From positions 7,765,501 through 7,829,500 of the forward strand of contig NC_052619.1 of assembly GCF_016545825.1 (NCBI RefSeq): a stretch of 64,000 bases of DNA, written 5' to 3'. The position numbers and the translations under genes are program-made. Every line of letters starts with the position of its first letter. Position 1 is the stretch's first letter. Shown piece by piece: positions 20,177-32,015 of the stretch. Below the pieces are notes generated by a model, which saw only the letters and a program-made list of their open reading frames with translations, was not told where the DNA came from and did not search any database. The stretch is from Eucalyptus grandis. Its lineage: Eukaryota > Streptophyta > Magnoliopsida > Myrtales > Myrtaceae.

Positions 20177-21888
20177 ATGGCTAGTATGCTAGCTCTAGGG
20201 CTAGTGGAAGGACAGAGCAATACAATACCACTTTACTTTGATGGAAATGATTACAACATCTGGAAAAACAAGATGAAAGCGTTTCTACGATCAAAGGATC
20301 CTTTGGAATTGGACGTTGTAGAAAAGGGAATCACTCTTCAAGCTGCATCTGTCACAGAGAGAGGAAAAGAAGTTGTTGAGTCAAGAGAAATGACTTAGGA
20401 AGAGATAATCAAGAGACAAGCTCTTGATGCAAAAGCAATTTATTCTTTATATTGTGCTTTATCGCCTACTGAATATAACATAATATCTTCTTGTGTTATA
20501 GCAAAAGAAGTCTGGGATAGATTACATATCACTTATGAAGGAACTGATCGAGTGAAAGAAACCAGAATCAACATTCTCCTCGGTCAATATGAAGCATTCA
20601 AAATGAAATCTGGAGAATCTATTACTGACATGTTTAGTCATTTTACAGAGATTGTGAATGGCCTTGAAAATCAAGGGCAACCAATTTCTTATCCCATGAA
20701 AGTAAACAAGCTTCTTCGTGGACTCTCCAAGGATTGGAATCACATAAAGACTTCAATAAGAGAGACACAAAGAATCATGCCACTATCTGTCGATGAGTTG
20801 GTTGGAACTCTTCAGTCTTATGAAGTTGAATGAATTAATGAAGACGAAGATCCTAAAGGTAAGAAATCCATTGCATTAAAATCCAATGATGATTCTGATG
20901 TCACAGATTCTGAAGACAATAAAGATGATGAGGAGCTTGCTCTTATGATAAGACGATTCAGAAAGCTGAACAGAAAAGGAAGAAGATTCAATCCAAAGAA
21001 ACAGAGTTTTCAAAAGCAACAGACCAAGTCTGTTGATGATGATGAATAAAACAAAGATGTAGTCTGCTTTGAATGTAAGAAAAAAGGGACACATTAGACC
21101 CAACTGTCCTCTTCTGAAAAAGAAGAAAGGAAAAGTTGAAAAGTATCGAAAGGCTCTTAAAGCAGAAACCTGGAGTGATACAGAGTGTGAAGAAAGTGAT
21201 GATGATTATGCCAATATATGTCTAATGGCACAATCGGATTCAGATTCAAACTCCGAGACAGACTTCATTCAAACAAAGTGAATTTGAGGTAAGTAACTTT
21301 AAAATTCCTGTTAAAGTCTCTAAATACATTGATGAGCTGTGTTTTAGTCTTAAGACTTCTCTTAAAAGGATTTCCAAACTTAAAAAGGAAAAATCTGCAC
21401 TAAAACAACAGGAAAATGTTTTGAAAGAAAAATTGAAACATTTAGACACAAATATTTGTACTCCTAAAGAAAGCGAAGATAATATCTTGAAAGAAAATGC
21501 ATTTTTAAAAAATGACTTATCAAATATTCCAAAAAGATTCTCAATAGGATCTGAGAAACTTGAAAAAATTCTTTCAGCACAAATACCTTATTTCAATAAA
21601 TAAGGTTTGGGAATGACATCAGAAACTATTCCTTTAATTGATTTTCCTAAAGTGAAGGAAAGAATTAAGCAAAGACCTTCAAAGACATTTTACAAAAATC
21701 ATTTTCAAAAAGTATTTGTAAAACCAGTGGGTCAAAATGCTCTCAGATGTTCAAAATGTAATAGTACATATCATTTTGAAAAAGAGTGTCCTATGGTTTG
21801 GAAACCTGTTAAGAAAGTATGGGCAAAAACCGTATATCATACTAACACCAATGGACCCAAGAAAATATGGGTACCAAAGAAAGCTTGA
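20177..21888 (+). pseudogene. gag: Element D gag
   Basis: It starts MASMLALGLVEGQSN. The order is: an N-terminal region (YFDGNDYNIWKNKMKAF); TAG at codon 74 (20396), the same stop as in element B; the helical gag domain (20552-20833, QYEAFKMKSGESITDMF); TGA at about 20831; ELALMIRRFRKLNRKGRRF; a first CCHC knuckle split by a one-base insertion in an A-run near 21080; a coiled coil (21421-21600); and an intact second CCHC knuckle (CSKCNSTYHFEKEC, about 21750-21790). The final piece, from 21607, is open to the conserved TGA at 21886-21888. Gag forms the cytoplasmic particle; this copy cannot make a full protein. Confidence 0.9.
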
Positions 21889-21901
21889 GTCTCTTTTTTA
21901 A

Positions 21902-24900
21902 ATGCAGGTCACTATCAAGAAAAAGGTAAAATGGTATCTGAATAGTGGATGCTCAAGACATATGACAGGAGACTCAAATTGCTTCATAAAACTTGTTCAA
22001 GTAAATGGTGGAAAAGTCTCATTTGGAGGAAACAGCAAAGGAAGAATTGTGGGATTTGGAACTGTGAAGATTGGAAACCTCACAATAAGCAATGTTTCCC
22101 TAGTGGAATGACTCAACTACAACTTGCTCAGTATCAGTCAGCTGTGTGACACTGGTTTCAAAATCAATTTTCAAGAGGGAATATGTTCAGGAACGAGTAA
22201 AGATTCTACTCAGTCATTCATGGGCCGAAGACATGGAAATATCTACCTCTTGGATGTGAAACCAAATGAATCGCAATGTCTAATCTCAATTCAAGATGAA
22301 GCTAGCTTATGGCACATAAAGCTTGGGCACATCAATATGAAGCAGATAGCCAAATCTTAGCAAAGAAACTTGTTCGTGGTCTACCCAAATTGTCATACCA
22401 AAATTCTGATCTTGTACACCATGCGTTTTGGGAAAGCAAGTAAGAAATTCCTTCAAACCAATAAATCAAGTTTCCACTAATCGTGTACTACAACTTCTGC
22501 ATATGGACATTTTCGGACTTACCAGAACTCAGAGTATTGGAGGTAAGAAATATTGCCTAATAATTTTGGATGACTACTCACGATTTACTTGGGTATATTT
22601 CGTGGCAAGTAAGTCTGAAACTTTCTCTTACTTTGAAAAGTTTGCTAAAAAGGTTCAAAATGAAAAAGGGTATGTTATCTCGAGTATAAGAACAGATCAT
22701 GGAGGTGAATTTGAAAATCATGATTTTGCAAAATTCTGTGATGAATCTAGCTTTCAGCATGTATTCTCCTCTCCATATACTCCAGAGCAAAATGGAGTTG
22801 TGGAAAGAAAGAATAGATCGCTTCAAGAAATGGCTAGAACTCTTTTAATTGAAAGTAACATATCCTCATGTTTTTGGGCTGAATCAGTTTCAACAACATA
22901 TTATATTATAAATAGAGTTTTTCTAAGGCCTATTATGGAAAAAAAAAAACCCTATGAGTTATTCAAAGGAAAGAAGCCTATTGTTTCATATTTTCATGTG
23001 TTCGGATGCAAATGCTTTATATTGAAAAATGCAAATGATAGAATTGGTAAGTTTGAAGAAAAATCAGATGAAGGAATCTTCGTTTGATATTCTACCTCAA
23101 GCAAAGCTTACAGAGTCTATAATAAGAAGAGTCAATCTGTGGAGGAATCAATGAATGCCAAATTCTAGGATTCTATGCAAAATGAATCTGCTAAGACTTA
23201 TCTTGAAGAATCTGAATCTGCTCCGGACTTTACAAAGTCTAAAGAAGCAACTCATACTCTGAAAGACTAGCATCAAATGATTATTGAAGATTCAAATGAA
23301 GGAAGTGATCATCAATCTGACAAATCAACCAGTAACTGGAAGCATAAGTCCAGTCATCCCAAAGACCTCATTATTGGCGACATTAATGAAGGAATTCGCA
23401 CAAGATCCAAAAGGCATGAAGAGTCTAGTGTTCTGGCTCTTATTTTTGAAATAGAACCAAAAAGCATAGAAGAAGCTTTATCTGATGAAAGCTGGATTGA
23501 AGCTATGCAAGAAGAACTCAGACAATTTAGTGTCAATGATGTCTGGGAATTAACTCCTAAACCAAAAGGTAAATCTATTATTGGAGCTAAATGGGTTTTC
23601 GGAACAAGATGAACGAAAAGGTAAAGTCGTAAGAAACAAAGCAAGACTCGTGGCCAAGGGATATATGCAAGAAGAAGGGATAGACTATGACGAGACTTAC
23701 GCACTAGTAACAAGGTTAGAAGCAATTCGATTATTACTTGCTTTTGCTTGTTATAAGAATTTTAGGTTATTCCAAATGGACATCAAAAGCGCTTTCCTGA
23801 ATGGATTTATCCATGAGGAAGTTTATGTGGAACAACCACCTGGGTTTGAAGACCCAAGGAAGCCAGACTCAGTATTCAGACTGAAAAAAGCCTTGCATGG
23901 ATTAAAGCAAGCACCTCGAGCTTGGTACGACAGACTAAGTAAGTTTTTAATTCAAAATGGTTTTGAAAAAGGTAAAGTAGACACTACTCTGTTTATCAAA
24001 AGAGAAAGCAAAAGTTTTCTGCTTGTTCAAATATATGTCGATGATATCATTTTTGGATCCTCAAATGAAACTTTGTGCAAGAAATTCTCTAAGTCTATGC
24101 ATGATGAATTTGAAATGAGCATGATGGGTGAACTAACCTTATTTCTTGGACTTCAAGTGAAACAATTGAAGGAAGGGACTTTTATTTATCAAGAAAAATA
24201 TGCTAATGATCTTGTCAAAAAGTTTGGACTGGAAAATTGCAAAAAGACTGATATACCAATGTCAAGTTCCTTGAAGATCGACAAAGATGAAGGAGGAAAG
24301 AAAGTTGACCAGAAGCTATACAGGAGTATCATCGGTTCACTTCTTTATCTTATTGCCTCTAGACCTGACATTTTGCTTAGTGTTTGCATTTGCGCCAGAT
24401 TTCAAGCAGACCCTAAAGAATCTCATATAAGTGTTGCATAGCGTATTATCAAATACATTGCTTTAACTTCAAGCATCGACCTTTGATATCATAAAAAGGG
24501 AGACTTTACTCTCCTTGGTTATTCAGATGCAGATCTAGCCGGTTGCAGAGCTGATAGAAAGAGCACCTCAGGTACCTGTCAGTTACTTGGAAGCAGGACA
24601 GTGTCTTGGTTTTCAAGGAAGCAAAATACAGTAGCTCTTTCTACAGCGGAAGCAGAATATGTAGCTCACGGAAGCCGTTGTTCACAAATTCTATGGATAA
24701 AACAACAATTAAGAGATTTTGGAATTAAAGATTCATGCACGGAGATTAACTGTGACAACACCAGTGCAATCAATCTTACCAAAAATCCAATTCTTCACTC
24801 AAGAGCAAAGCATATAGAGATTCTACATCACTTCATTAGAGATCATGTTCAAAATGGAGAAGTTTCAATTCAATTTGTTGACTCAAAGAACCTACTGGCG

Positions 24901-24990
24901 GATATATTTACTAAGCCTTTGGAGAAAAATCAATTTGAGATCATCCGTTCCAGACTCAACATCTTGAGGCTTGAAGAAGTTAAAGTCTAG
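21902..24990 (+). pseudogene. pol: Element D pol: protease, integrase, reverse transcriptase, RNase H
   Basis: ATG at 21902, one base after a TAA in the same frame, begins the protease. Its catalytic Asp has become Asn (WYLNSG instead of WYLDSG). The integrase core is open at 22428-23087 with MDIFGLT, RTDHGGEFEN and VVERKNRSL, so its acidic triad is complete. Reverse transcriptase is open at 23581-24441 with [10 protein letters not shown] and YVDDIIFGS. RNase H ends the gene (24601-24990, STAEAEYVA and LTKNPILHSRAKH). Interruptions include TGA at about 22111, a shift near 22355, and stops near 23086, 23168, 23270, 24441 and 24486. The stop of the gene at 24988 is the normal family stop. Confidence 0.92.
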
Positions 24991-25396
24991 AGACTCTCAG
25001 TTTCAGACAATCATGGTTATTGACTGTAAGTTATTTTATTTTCTATTATATTAAATCTCGTAAAGGTACGATCACTTTTCCATTCATAATTAATTTATGC
25101 TATCTTCAATTTCCATGAAAAGAGCAATTTTTCCTTTTCAAAATGAGTTAATGGCAGTTATCCATTTTTTTGAAAAAGGCAGTTATTTTTTTAAAGGTAT
25201 CTTTTAACTTTCCTTTATGACGTTCGGCATTTCCCCGTTTTGACTAAGCTATAAACAATTGGTTCCTCTTCCCTTAACTCCAAAACCCTAAAAAGCATCG
25301 ATCTTCCATTCCTGTCTTTCTCCCTTGTTTAATCTTCAAAAAGTTGTCATCTTTCTTGGGAAAGTCAAGCAATGAATCTTTCAAAGACTGAGAAAG
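24991..25396 (+). other. Element D spacer between pol and 3' ORF
   Basis: The spacer is AT-rich, with the same layout as in B and E. I see no gene in it. Confidence 0.6.
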
Positions 25397-26326
25397 ATGT
25401 CATCTTCAAGAAAGTCTTCAAGGATTGCAAGCAGGGGACCACGGCGAATGAGTAAGGGGCCTACTCACTTTGATCTCATCGAGGAAGAAGAGTCACCAAG
25501 TCAGTAGCAGAGCCCACAACATTCTCAACAGCGTCATTCTCCACCATCTAGTCCACAGAATGCTGTTCATCAACAAGAGGAAGAAATCATCAAAGACGCA
25601 GATCCTGTAAGAGTTCAAAAGCCCTCTTTTATTTATAAGCTCTACCGTGCTTCAAAGAGCATTGGTACTCCTTTGAACTACATCGATGAGTTTCTTAAGG
25701 ACAAGGGATATGGGAATGAGTACATCTTTTTGCGAAAAATGGAGAGTTTGGAAATTGCTCCTAAGGGGATGGCAGAAAAAACCCTTGCAAATATCCCAAG
25801 TGATCCGCATGTTGGAGGTTTTAATCTGATAGATGGAAATGATGATGACAGATTGTACAAAGAATTTCAACCGAGAATGGGTGTTGCGGCGAGAATTCGA
25901 GGAAAAAGAACTGAATTGTTTAGATCTAAGGAACAGAATGATCTATATTCCAAATTGTTGAAACGTGGGGTGATAAACCCTAGGAGTGTAGATTTTGATT
26001 TCCTTGATGCAGTGAATGTCAATTTGAGAGAAAAGTTCAGTTTTCTTCAACTTGAACAATTCTGTTCCGACACCACAGAAGCCTATGCTCAATTAACTGC
26101 TTATTTCTATTCAAATCTTAGTTTCTTGGATGTGTATAGAATCTCCTTCAATGTCCGAGATCAGGACTTTGAAGTGGATGTGGATACGTTGGCAGATGTT
26201 ATTGGGGTTGAGAGAGGGAGATATCAACCCATCAATGTCTCTATAGCTTGTGCCACATTGGAACTTGTTAAAGACAGAATGACAGAGGGAAGGATTTCAT
26301 ACTCAAGGATGCATGCGTTCAACATT
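25397..26326 (+). pseudogene. Element D 3' ORF, part 1 (before the LINE)
   Basis: ATG at 25397 gives MSSSRKSSRIASRGP. A TAG (from Gln) lies at about 25508. The frame is then open from 25673 through NYIDEFLKDKG, RGVINPRSVDFDFLDA, FYSNLSFLDV, ADVIGVERGRYQPI and SRMHAFNI, where the LINE is inserted. The continuation is at 32016-33232 in a compatible register. Confidence 0.87.
26308..26326. repeat. Target site duplication of the LINE, left copy
   Basis: A 19-bp sequence GATGCATGCGTTCAACATT, identical to 31997-32015. Confidence 0.95.
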
Positions 26327-26517
26327 TTTTTTTTGGTAAAGGTAAGTAATAAATTGATTTTGCAAGAAAGAAGACAAGAGGGAGGCCTGGCACCAACAAA
26401 AACAGACACTCAAGAAGACAAAAGTCTAGAGCGAGTGTAAGGGTGCCATGGTTCCCAGAAAAAAGGAGCAACAACAACAAAAGGAAACAAAATACAACAA
26501 AAACTAGAAAACCTCCA

Positions 26518-29500
26518 TCAATCAAAAATAGAAGGATGGATGTTCCAGCTTCGTTGAAGTCTTCTATTCATGGGCACATCGGGAACATGGTTAAAGGTCA
26601 TAGCCTTATCTTTGATAGCCTTCTGAAGATGCATTTTCATTGTTGGAAGAAAGAGAGTCTGATTCCGAAAAAGCACATTGTTCCGCTCTTTCCAAATGAT
26701 ATAACACATTGCACCAAAACTAAACCGAGCTAGGATCTGATAAAAACTCTTCCCCATAAACCGCTTGGAAGCCCGGCCAAATTATCCACCCAACGCTTGT
26801 TTCGCCACACTAGGTTGAATCTTGCCGCCCAAAATGAAATAAGACTATCCGAAGCACGGCACGCAAAGAACAAATGATCTATAGAATCAGTCCGCATGAA
26901 CAAAGGGGGCAATTTGTAGGGGGTCCTACCATAAGAGATGAGCAAAACCCGAGTCGGCAGCCGATTGCGCGAAATAAGCCAAAGATGCGTTTGATATCTT
27001 GGAGGCAAGGCAAGTATTCCAAACAAAAGAAGCCCACGAGATGACATTATGCTTCGGACGGATCAAATCCCGAGGCGAAGCAATGGAGAAGCGACCGGAT
27101 GGGTGCGGAAGCCACCGAAACCGATCCTCCTCTTGGTTGAATACCGGAAGGGGATTCCACCAATTAGCCATGATGTTAATAATATACCAGCCCATAGGAG
27201 TAGCAAAACCATCAGCAACCGAAGCAGAGCGGGATATACCTGAGCGATAAATATCCTGATTAGAAAAGATCTTGTATAAAGGACCATTTGGGTGCTAAGG
27301 GTCGAACCAAAAGGAGACCGACCTCCCATTTCCAATGTTCCATCTGAAATATTGCTGAAATTGATCACGAAGATCTAATAACTTCCTCCCGTCCAAGAGC
27401 AATGAGTAGGGCAAGGAACCACCCAAAATTTTTCCGCTTCAGAAATTGGAATGAATCCACTTACACCACATGGATTCTTTATCCGAGAAAAGAATCCAAA
27501 TATGTTTGAGCATGGACGCAATGTTGTTCTCCTTAGAGTACGAATACCTAAGCCCCCTTCATTTTTGGGAAGGCAAACATTACACCACGAGACTTTAGCA
27601 CCACTTGCACCCATCTCAGGGCCTCTCCACAAGAATTGGCGGAAAATTTGCTCAATTCGATTTAGAACTGAACATGGCAAAAAGAACACATTAGCCCAAA
27701 AGACTTGTATAGAATGAAGCACCGACCTTATAAGTTGAAGACACCCCGCAAAGGAGAGGAATCTATTGGTCCAAGATTGAACAAGAGCCGTGATTGAATT
27801 AACCAAGGAGACACGGTCAGCTTTCCTTAATCTAGCTGAAATAACCGGTACTCCTAGATAGCGGAAAGGAAAGGTGCCCAACTGATAGCCCATCTTATTG
27901 AGGATATCCTCATGAAGGTCAGAGGAGCCTCCAGAAAGGAAAACTTCACTCTTCCGAAGATTCGGAATCAGTCCACTCCAGCTAGAAAATTTCTCGATAC
28001 CATTCTTGAGAAGATCAATAGACGATAAGTTAGCTTCAGCGAAGAGTAGTACATCATCAGCAAAGAAGAGATGAGAAAGTCGGGTGGGCTTGCAACGCCA
28101 GAAAAAACCAAAGTCCGGATGTGAAGTTTGAATGTCTAGAATACCTGTAAAGACTTCCATCACAAGAGTAAAAATATACGGCGACATGGGATCACCTTGA
28201 CGAATACCCCTCCCACTTGAAAAGAACCCATGGAGTTCCCCATTAATTACAACCGAGAACTTGGGGGTACGAATGCAAATCATAACCCGGGCAATGAACT
28301 CCTGGGGGAAACCGAAAGCCTGCAGACACAATTCAATAAACCTCCAATCCACCGTATCGTAGGCCTTCCTAAAATCAACTTTAATAACACATTTAGGCTG
28401 GTAAGGATCATTGTGAAAACCACAAAACAGCTCCTGAGCAAGTAAAATATTGTCACTGATGTGTCTACCTTTTACAAAGGCATTTTGAGGCAGACTAATG
28501 ATAGAAGGTAGCACCTGAGAGGGCAAGCAATTGGCCGAAAATCATTCACATTGGAAGCATTCGGGACTTTGGGGACCAAGGCCAAAATAGTTGTGTTAAT
28601 TTCCCGCAACAATATGCCCGTCTCAAAGAAATCTTTCACTGCCAGAATAACAGAAGGTCCAACAATCTCCCAAGAATGTTTAAAATATTCCACATTGTAT
28701 CCATCAGGGCCAGGGGCCTTACCCACCGCAAGAGAGAATATAGTATCTTTAATTTTAGTCTCCGAGATGAGGCTAGAAATAAAGCGAACTTGATCCTTAT
28801 CAAGGGTGTGCTTCAACACCGCACGCATTTCCTCCACCGAAGGCCTCGCAGCAGGGTGAGAGAAGTCCAATAACTCCCGGAAGTGGTCAACAAATAGGTT
28901 TTGAACTTCAGAGGGATTTGAGGTAGAAACAATCCCATCGGAGAGCGAGATAATTCTATTGTGAAGTTGTCTCTTGTTTACCGAGTTATGAAAAAAATTT
29001 AGTATTAAGATCACCTTCTTTCAACCACCACACCCGAGACTTTTGTCTATAGAATGATTCCTCTTGAAGGCGCAAATTCGAGTAGGATTGGAGCTGTTGT
29101 TTTTCCAATTCAGCAAGTTGAATATTCGAATAGTCATTCTCAAGAGCATCTTGGGTTTGGAGCAATGCACATCTTGCTTCACCGTTCTAGAGGACAAGTC
29201 CGAGAAGGACTCCTTGTTGATTTGTTTCAACTTACATTTGAGAAGCCGAAGCCTGGAGCAAAGAATAAACATTGGAGAACCCACAAAGGGAGAACTCCAA
29301 GCTTGCAAAACCACATCAGTAAAATCCGGATGAGAAAACCAGAAATTGAAGAACTTGAAAGGCTTGCGAGACTTAGGGGCAGGCATAATCTTAATAATCA
29401 TTGGAGAATGATTTGAAATGCCAGGGGCCAAGAAAGAGGCCTCATAAAAGGAAAATTCAGCAGTCCAACAAGAATTAACGAGAACACGATCAATCTTTCT

Positions 29501-30088
29501 TTGCTTACGGTTGGCACCCATGGAAGTAGCCCAAGTAAATCTATTCCCGGTAAACCTGAGATTGTCAAGACCAGCTTGTATGAGGCACTCACGCAACTCA
29601 TCAAAAGCTGGGATCCAACCATTAGAACCACCCAATCTATCCGAAGGGTCACGAATTGCATTAAAGTCTCCTGCTAGTATCCAAGGGAAACTCGAAAGGA
29701 GAGAACTAGTCTGAATAATGTCAGCCCAAAGAGGACGTCTAGCCACAAAACTATGCTCAGCATAGACCACCGCAAGGAAGAGAACCTTACCAGAATTTAA
29801 GCAAGATAACTTTCCATGAATAGCTTGATCCGAAGAAGAGTTCGTAACAAACAAGACTTCACGGGGGTTCCACCCCACCCAAATTCTTCCTTTCAAGGAA
29901 TGATTATAGTTGTTTTCCCACTTCCAGCCCGGCAACAAAACAAATAGAGATCGCACTAAAGGTACCCTGGGAAATCTTTGTTTCCACAATACCAACACAA
30001 CATAGATTATGAGATCTAACAAAGTTTCGATTTCAGCTTGTTTGAGATGGCTACCAAGTCCCCTAATATTCCAAACTCCAATATACAT
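26518..30088 (-). pseudogene. LINE ORF2: endonuclease and reverse transcriptase
   Basis: On the minus strand ATG at 30088 begins MYIGVWNIRGLGSH, the start of the apurinic-type endonuclease. GDFNAIRDPSDR (about 29690-29655), RKIDRVLVN and the SNHSPMII block follow. The catalytic ETK motif is in another frame (about 29990), showing compensating indels. Reverse transcriptase has GKAPGPDGY (about 28725), IKVDFRKAYDTVDW (about 28380), GIRQGDPMSPYIF and FFADDVLLFAEA (about 28070), the catalytic FADD form. About 60 bp after FRPIAC (near 28530) are missing. The C-terminal zf-RVT region (27195-26730) is in shifted pieces and ends at 26518. The protein would nick chromosomal DNA and reverse transcribe the LINE RNA there; this copy is inactive. 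Confidence 0.92.
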
Positions 30089-30213
30089 AGCTATATATAA
30101 CTATATAATGTATTACGATGAGAATAGAAGTTACCGATGTGATCTCCTTCGGCTAGTGCCTTGAGGAGGGTCAGGAGGAGCAGCCAACGCTGGGGTAGGA
30201 GGGGCGGCCAACT

Positions 30214-31575
30214 TTAGGACAGACGGAGTCTTGGGCGAGTTCCTTTTAGCAAGGACTTCCTCAGTACAGCAGAATGCTTAACATTTGTAACCAATTCACT
30301 AGGACCATCGGGTTCCTCATTTGAGCTGCTACTTACCGCACTAGCCACATCCTCAGATTCTTCAGCAGTAAAGCCAGACCCAATATAAGCAGATTCTGGG
30401 ATCGGCTCAACAGGAACCATTGTGGAAGGAGGTCCAGTAGGGCTGGGAATCAAAGCACCTTTATTTTTCTGGGCAGACTTGCTTAAAGCTTGAGAAGAAT
30501 TTGATTTATCCATAAACTTCAAAGAAGAGATAGGAGTCGAAGAGTCCTTCCCATTAAACCCCGACGGTTGCCTCTTCTTCCGAGTTACCTGCTTCCAGCC
30601 ATCTTGCTGGTCAGCATAAGACACCTTACAAGGCTGGGCGGGAGGAATCGATGGGGGCACTGTAGGCACAGCAGCATCTCGAGCTTCCTCAGTAACAGCA
30701 TCATGGGACTTATCTACTACGGGTGCTGGAACTTCTTTCTCCTCACAGTTATGGCCAAAGACCTGGCATTTTGGACACGCAATGGGTATCCATTCGTACA
30801 AGATAGGAACAATGAAGGACTCCCCATTCAGAAATACCTCCACAAATTCACATTTCTCTAACTTAGCCGACACTTCGACACATACTCTTGCAAAAGACAA
30901 ATGTTTCATTTTTTCAGTCAATGGGTCCACATATAAGGGTCTACCGACCGCACTCGCTATCTGGCTTATCCCAAGAGCGTGACCAATAAGCAAAAGGTAT
31001 GTTTTCATACGGATCCAAACGGGCACAGAGGATTGCAAGTCCTTCCTCAGCTCAAGAGTGGGATCCCATTGTTTCAGAATAAGTGGCACTCTATTCACCG
31101 TCAATGGACCTTCCTCAAGAATCTTCCTGCGGTAATCAGGGTCAGGAATAAAGAAGAAAAAAAATCCTTCATCATCAGCAAGCATTTCAGTTAAATGGGA
31201 GCCCCACGTCTCCTTAAGGACGACTCGAGTCATTTTGAACGGCACATTCTTGCCAATGAAATACCCCATCAAACAATGATTCCATTTTGGATCTGCCGCA
31301 TGCACCACTTCCTCAGAGAGGTGCACCACTCCTCTTTTTCCAACAGAAGTTGGAGGCACGAAGCTAAGTTCATATCCCTTTGCCGAGAGCCTAGCAACAT
31401 TAACCCATGAACGGGTTGGAGGGGCTTTCTGCTCACTCCATTTTTGTCCAGCAGGACGAGCCACTCTAGGGCCACGAGAAGCAGATCTAAGGCGGCTCCT
31501 ACCACGCCTAGAGCCCGCTTGGGACTCCTCATTTGGATGGCCCAACTGACTTAGGAGATTCGAAGAGGATGCCAT
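30214..31575 (-). CDS. LINE ORF1, DUF4283-type RNA-binding protein
   Basis: This is an open frame of 453 codons from ATG at 31575 (MASSSNLLSQLGHPNEES). I chose this ATG rather than the in-frame upstream one at 31641 because the protein then starts with a hydrophilic segment, as in plant L1 ORF1. It has an Arg/Ser-rich N-terminus, then the DUF4283-like domain (about residues 95-260, from HCLMGYFIGKNVP through LILKQWDP to GRPLYVDPLT). Next is the plant L1 zinc knuckle CPKCQVFGHNC (about residues 285-300) and a long low-complexity tail. The knuckle has the short CxxCxxxxHxC form. The protein would bind LINE RNA. It is intact by eye, unlike ORF2, and has no other disruption. Confidence 0.87.
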   Translation of the reverse strand: MASSSNLLSQLGHPNEESQAGSRRGRSRLRSASRGPRVARPAGQKWSEQKAPPTRSWVNVARLSAKGYELSFVPPTSVGKRGVVHLSEEVVHAADPKWNHCLMGYFIGKNVPFKMTRVVLKETWGSHLTEMLADDEGFFFFFIPDPDYRRKILEEGPLTVNRVPLILKQWDPTLELRKDLQSSVPVWIRMKTYLLLIGHALGISQIASAVGRPLYVDPLTEKMKHLSFARVCVEVSAKLEKCEFVEVFLNGESFIVPILYEWIPIACPKCQVFGHNCEEKEVPAPVVDKSHDAVTEEARDAAVPTVPPSIPPAQPCKVSYADQQDGWKQVTRKKRQPSGFNGKDSSTPISSLKFMDKSNSSQALSKSAQKNKGALIPSPTGPPSTMVPVEPIPESAYIGSGFTAEESEDVASAVSSSSNEEPDGPSELVTNVKHSAVLRKSLLKGTRPRLRLS

Positions 31576-31996
31576 TACGAAACAAAGACAAGACCCCAAC
31601 ACAGCACCGGCCCAAACCCCAGAATAAATCAAGGAGAGCAATCAGGCCATACCAGGTGTTTGTAGGGGCTTAAAGGCCTTCAAGGACAAGGAGATCCACT
31701 AGCAATTAGCACACCAATCAGTCAAAGTCACCCACGAAGACAGAGACCAGAATCGGGAAAAGCTAGGCGCACCAGAAATTCTGATCGAGAGCTCCCATCT
31801 TGATAAATGAAAACCAACCAAGCCAAGCTTACCTGGGGTTTATAGGCAGTCCCCATATGACCTAGCCAACGAAAAATCAGCTCCAAATACCAGCGGAATC
31901 AACCAGAATCCACAAAAAACCATCTGGAGTGAATAGTGCCAGAATCGCCCAAATGGAGAGGAAAGTGAATAGTAACCCGAGAATTCTTTGATCCGA
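31576..31996 (-). other. LINE 5' untranslated region
   Basis: About 420 bp lie between the target duplication and ORF1. No ORF is present. It should hold the internal promoter of the LINE, but no specific signal is recognised. Confidence 0.6.
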
Positions 31997-32015
31997 GATG
32001 CATGCGTTCAACATT
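31997..32015. repeat. Target site duplication of the LINE, right copy
   Basis: 19 bp, identical to 26308-26326. Confidence 0.95.

Larger units (their letters stand above)
26327..31996 (-). mobile_element. L1-type LINE, near full length
   Basis: The LINE is 5670 bp, read on the minus strand, and flanked by a 19-bp target duplication. Its 3' end is on the left, with a short A-tail (T-run at 26327-26334). It holds ORF1 (31575 to 30214) and ORF2 (30088 to 26518) with endonuclease, reverse transcriptase and a zf-RVT type C-terminus. This is the usual structure of plant L1 elements. The 5' end appears complete, with about 420 bp before ORF1. ORF2 is broken by frameshifts and a small deletion. Confidence 0.95.
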
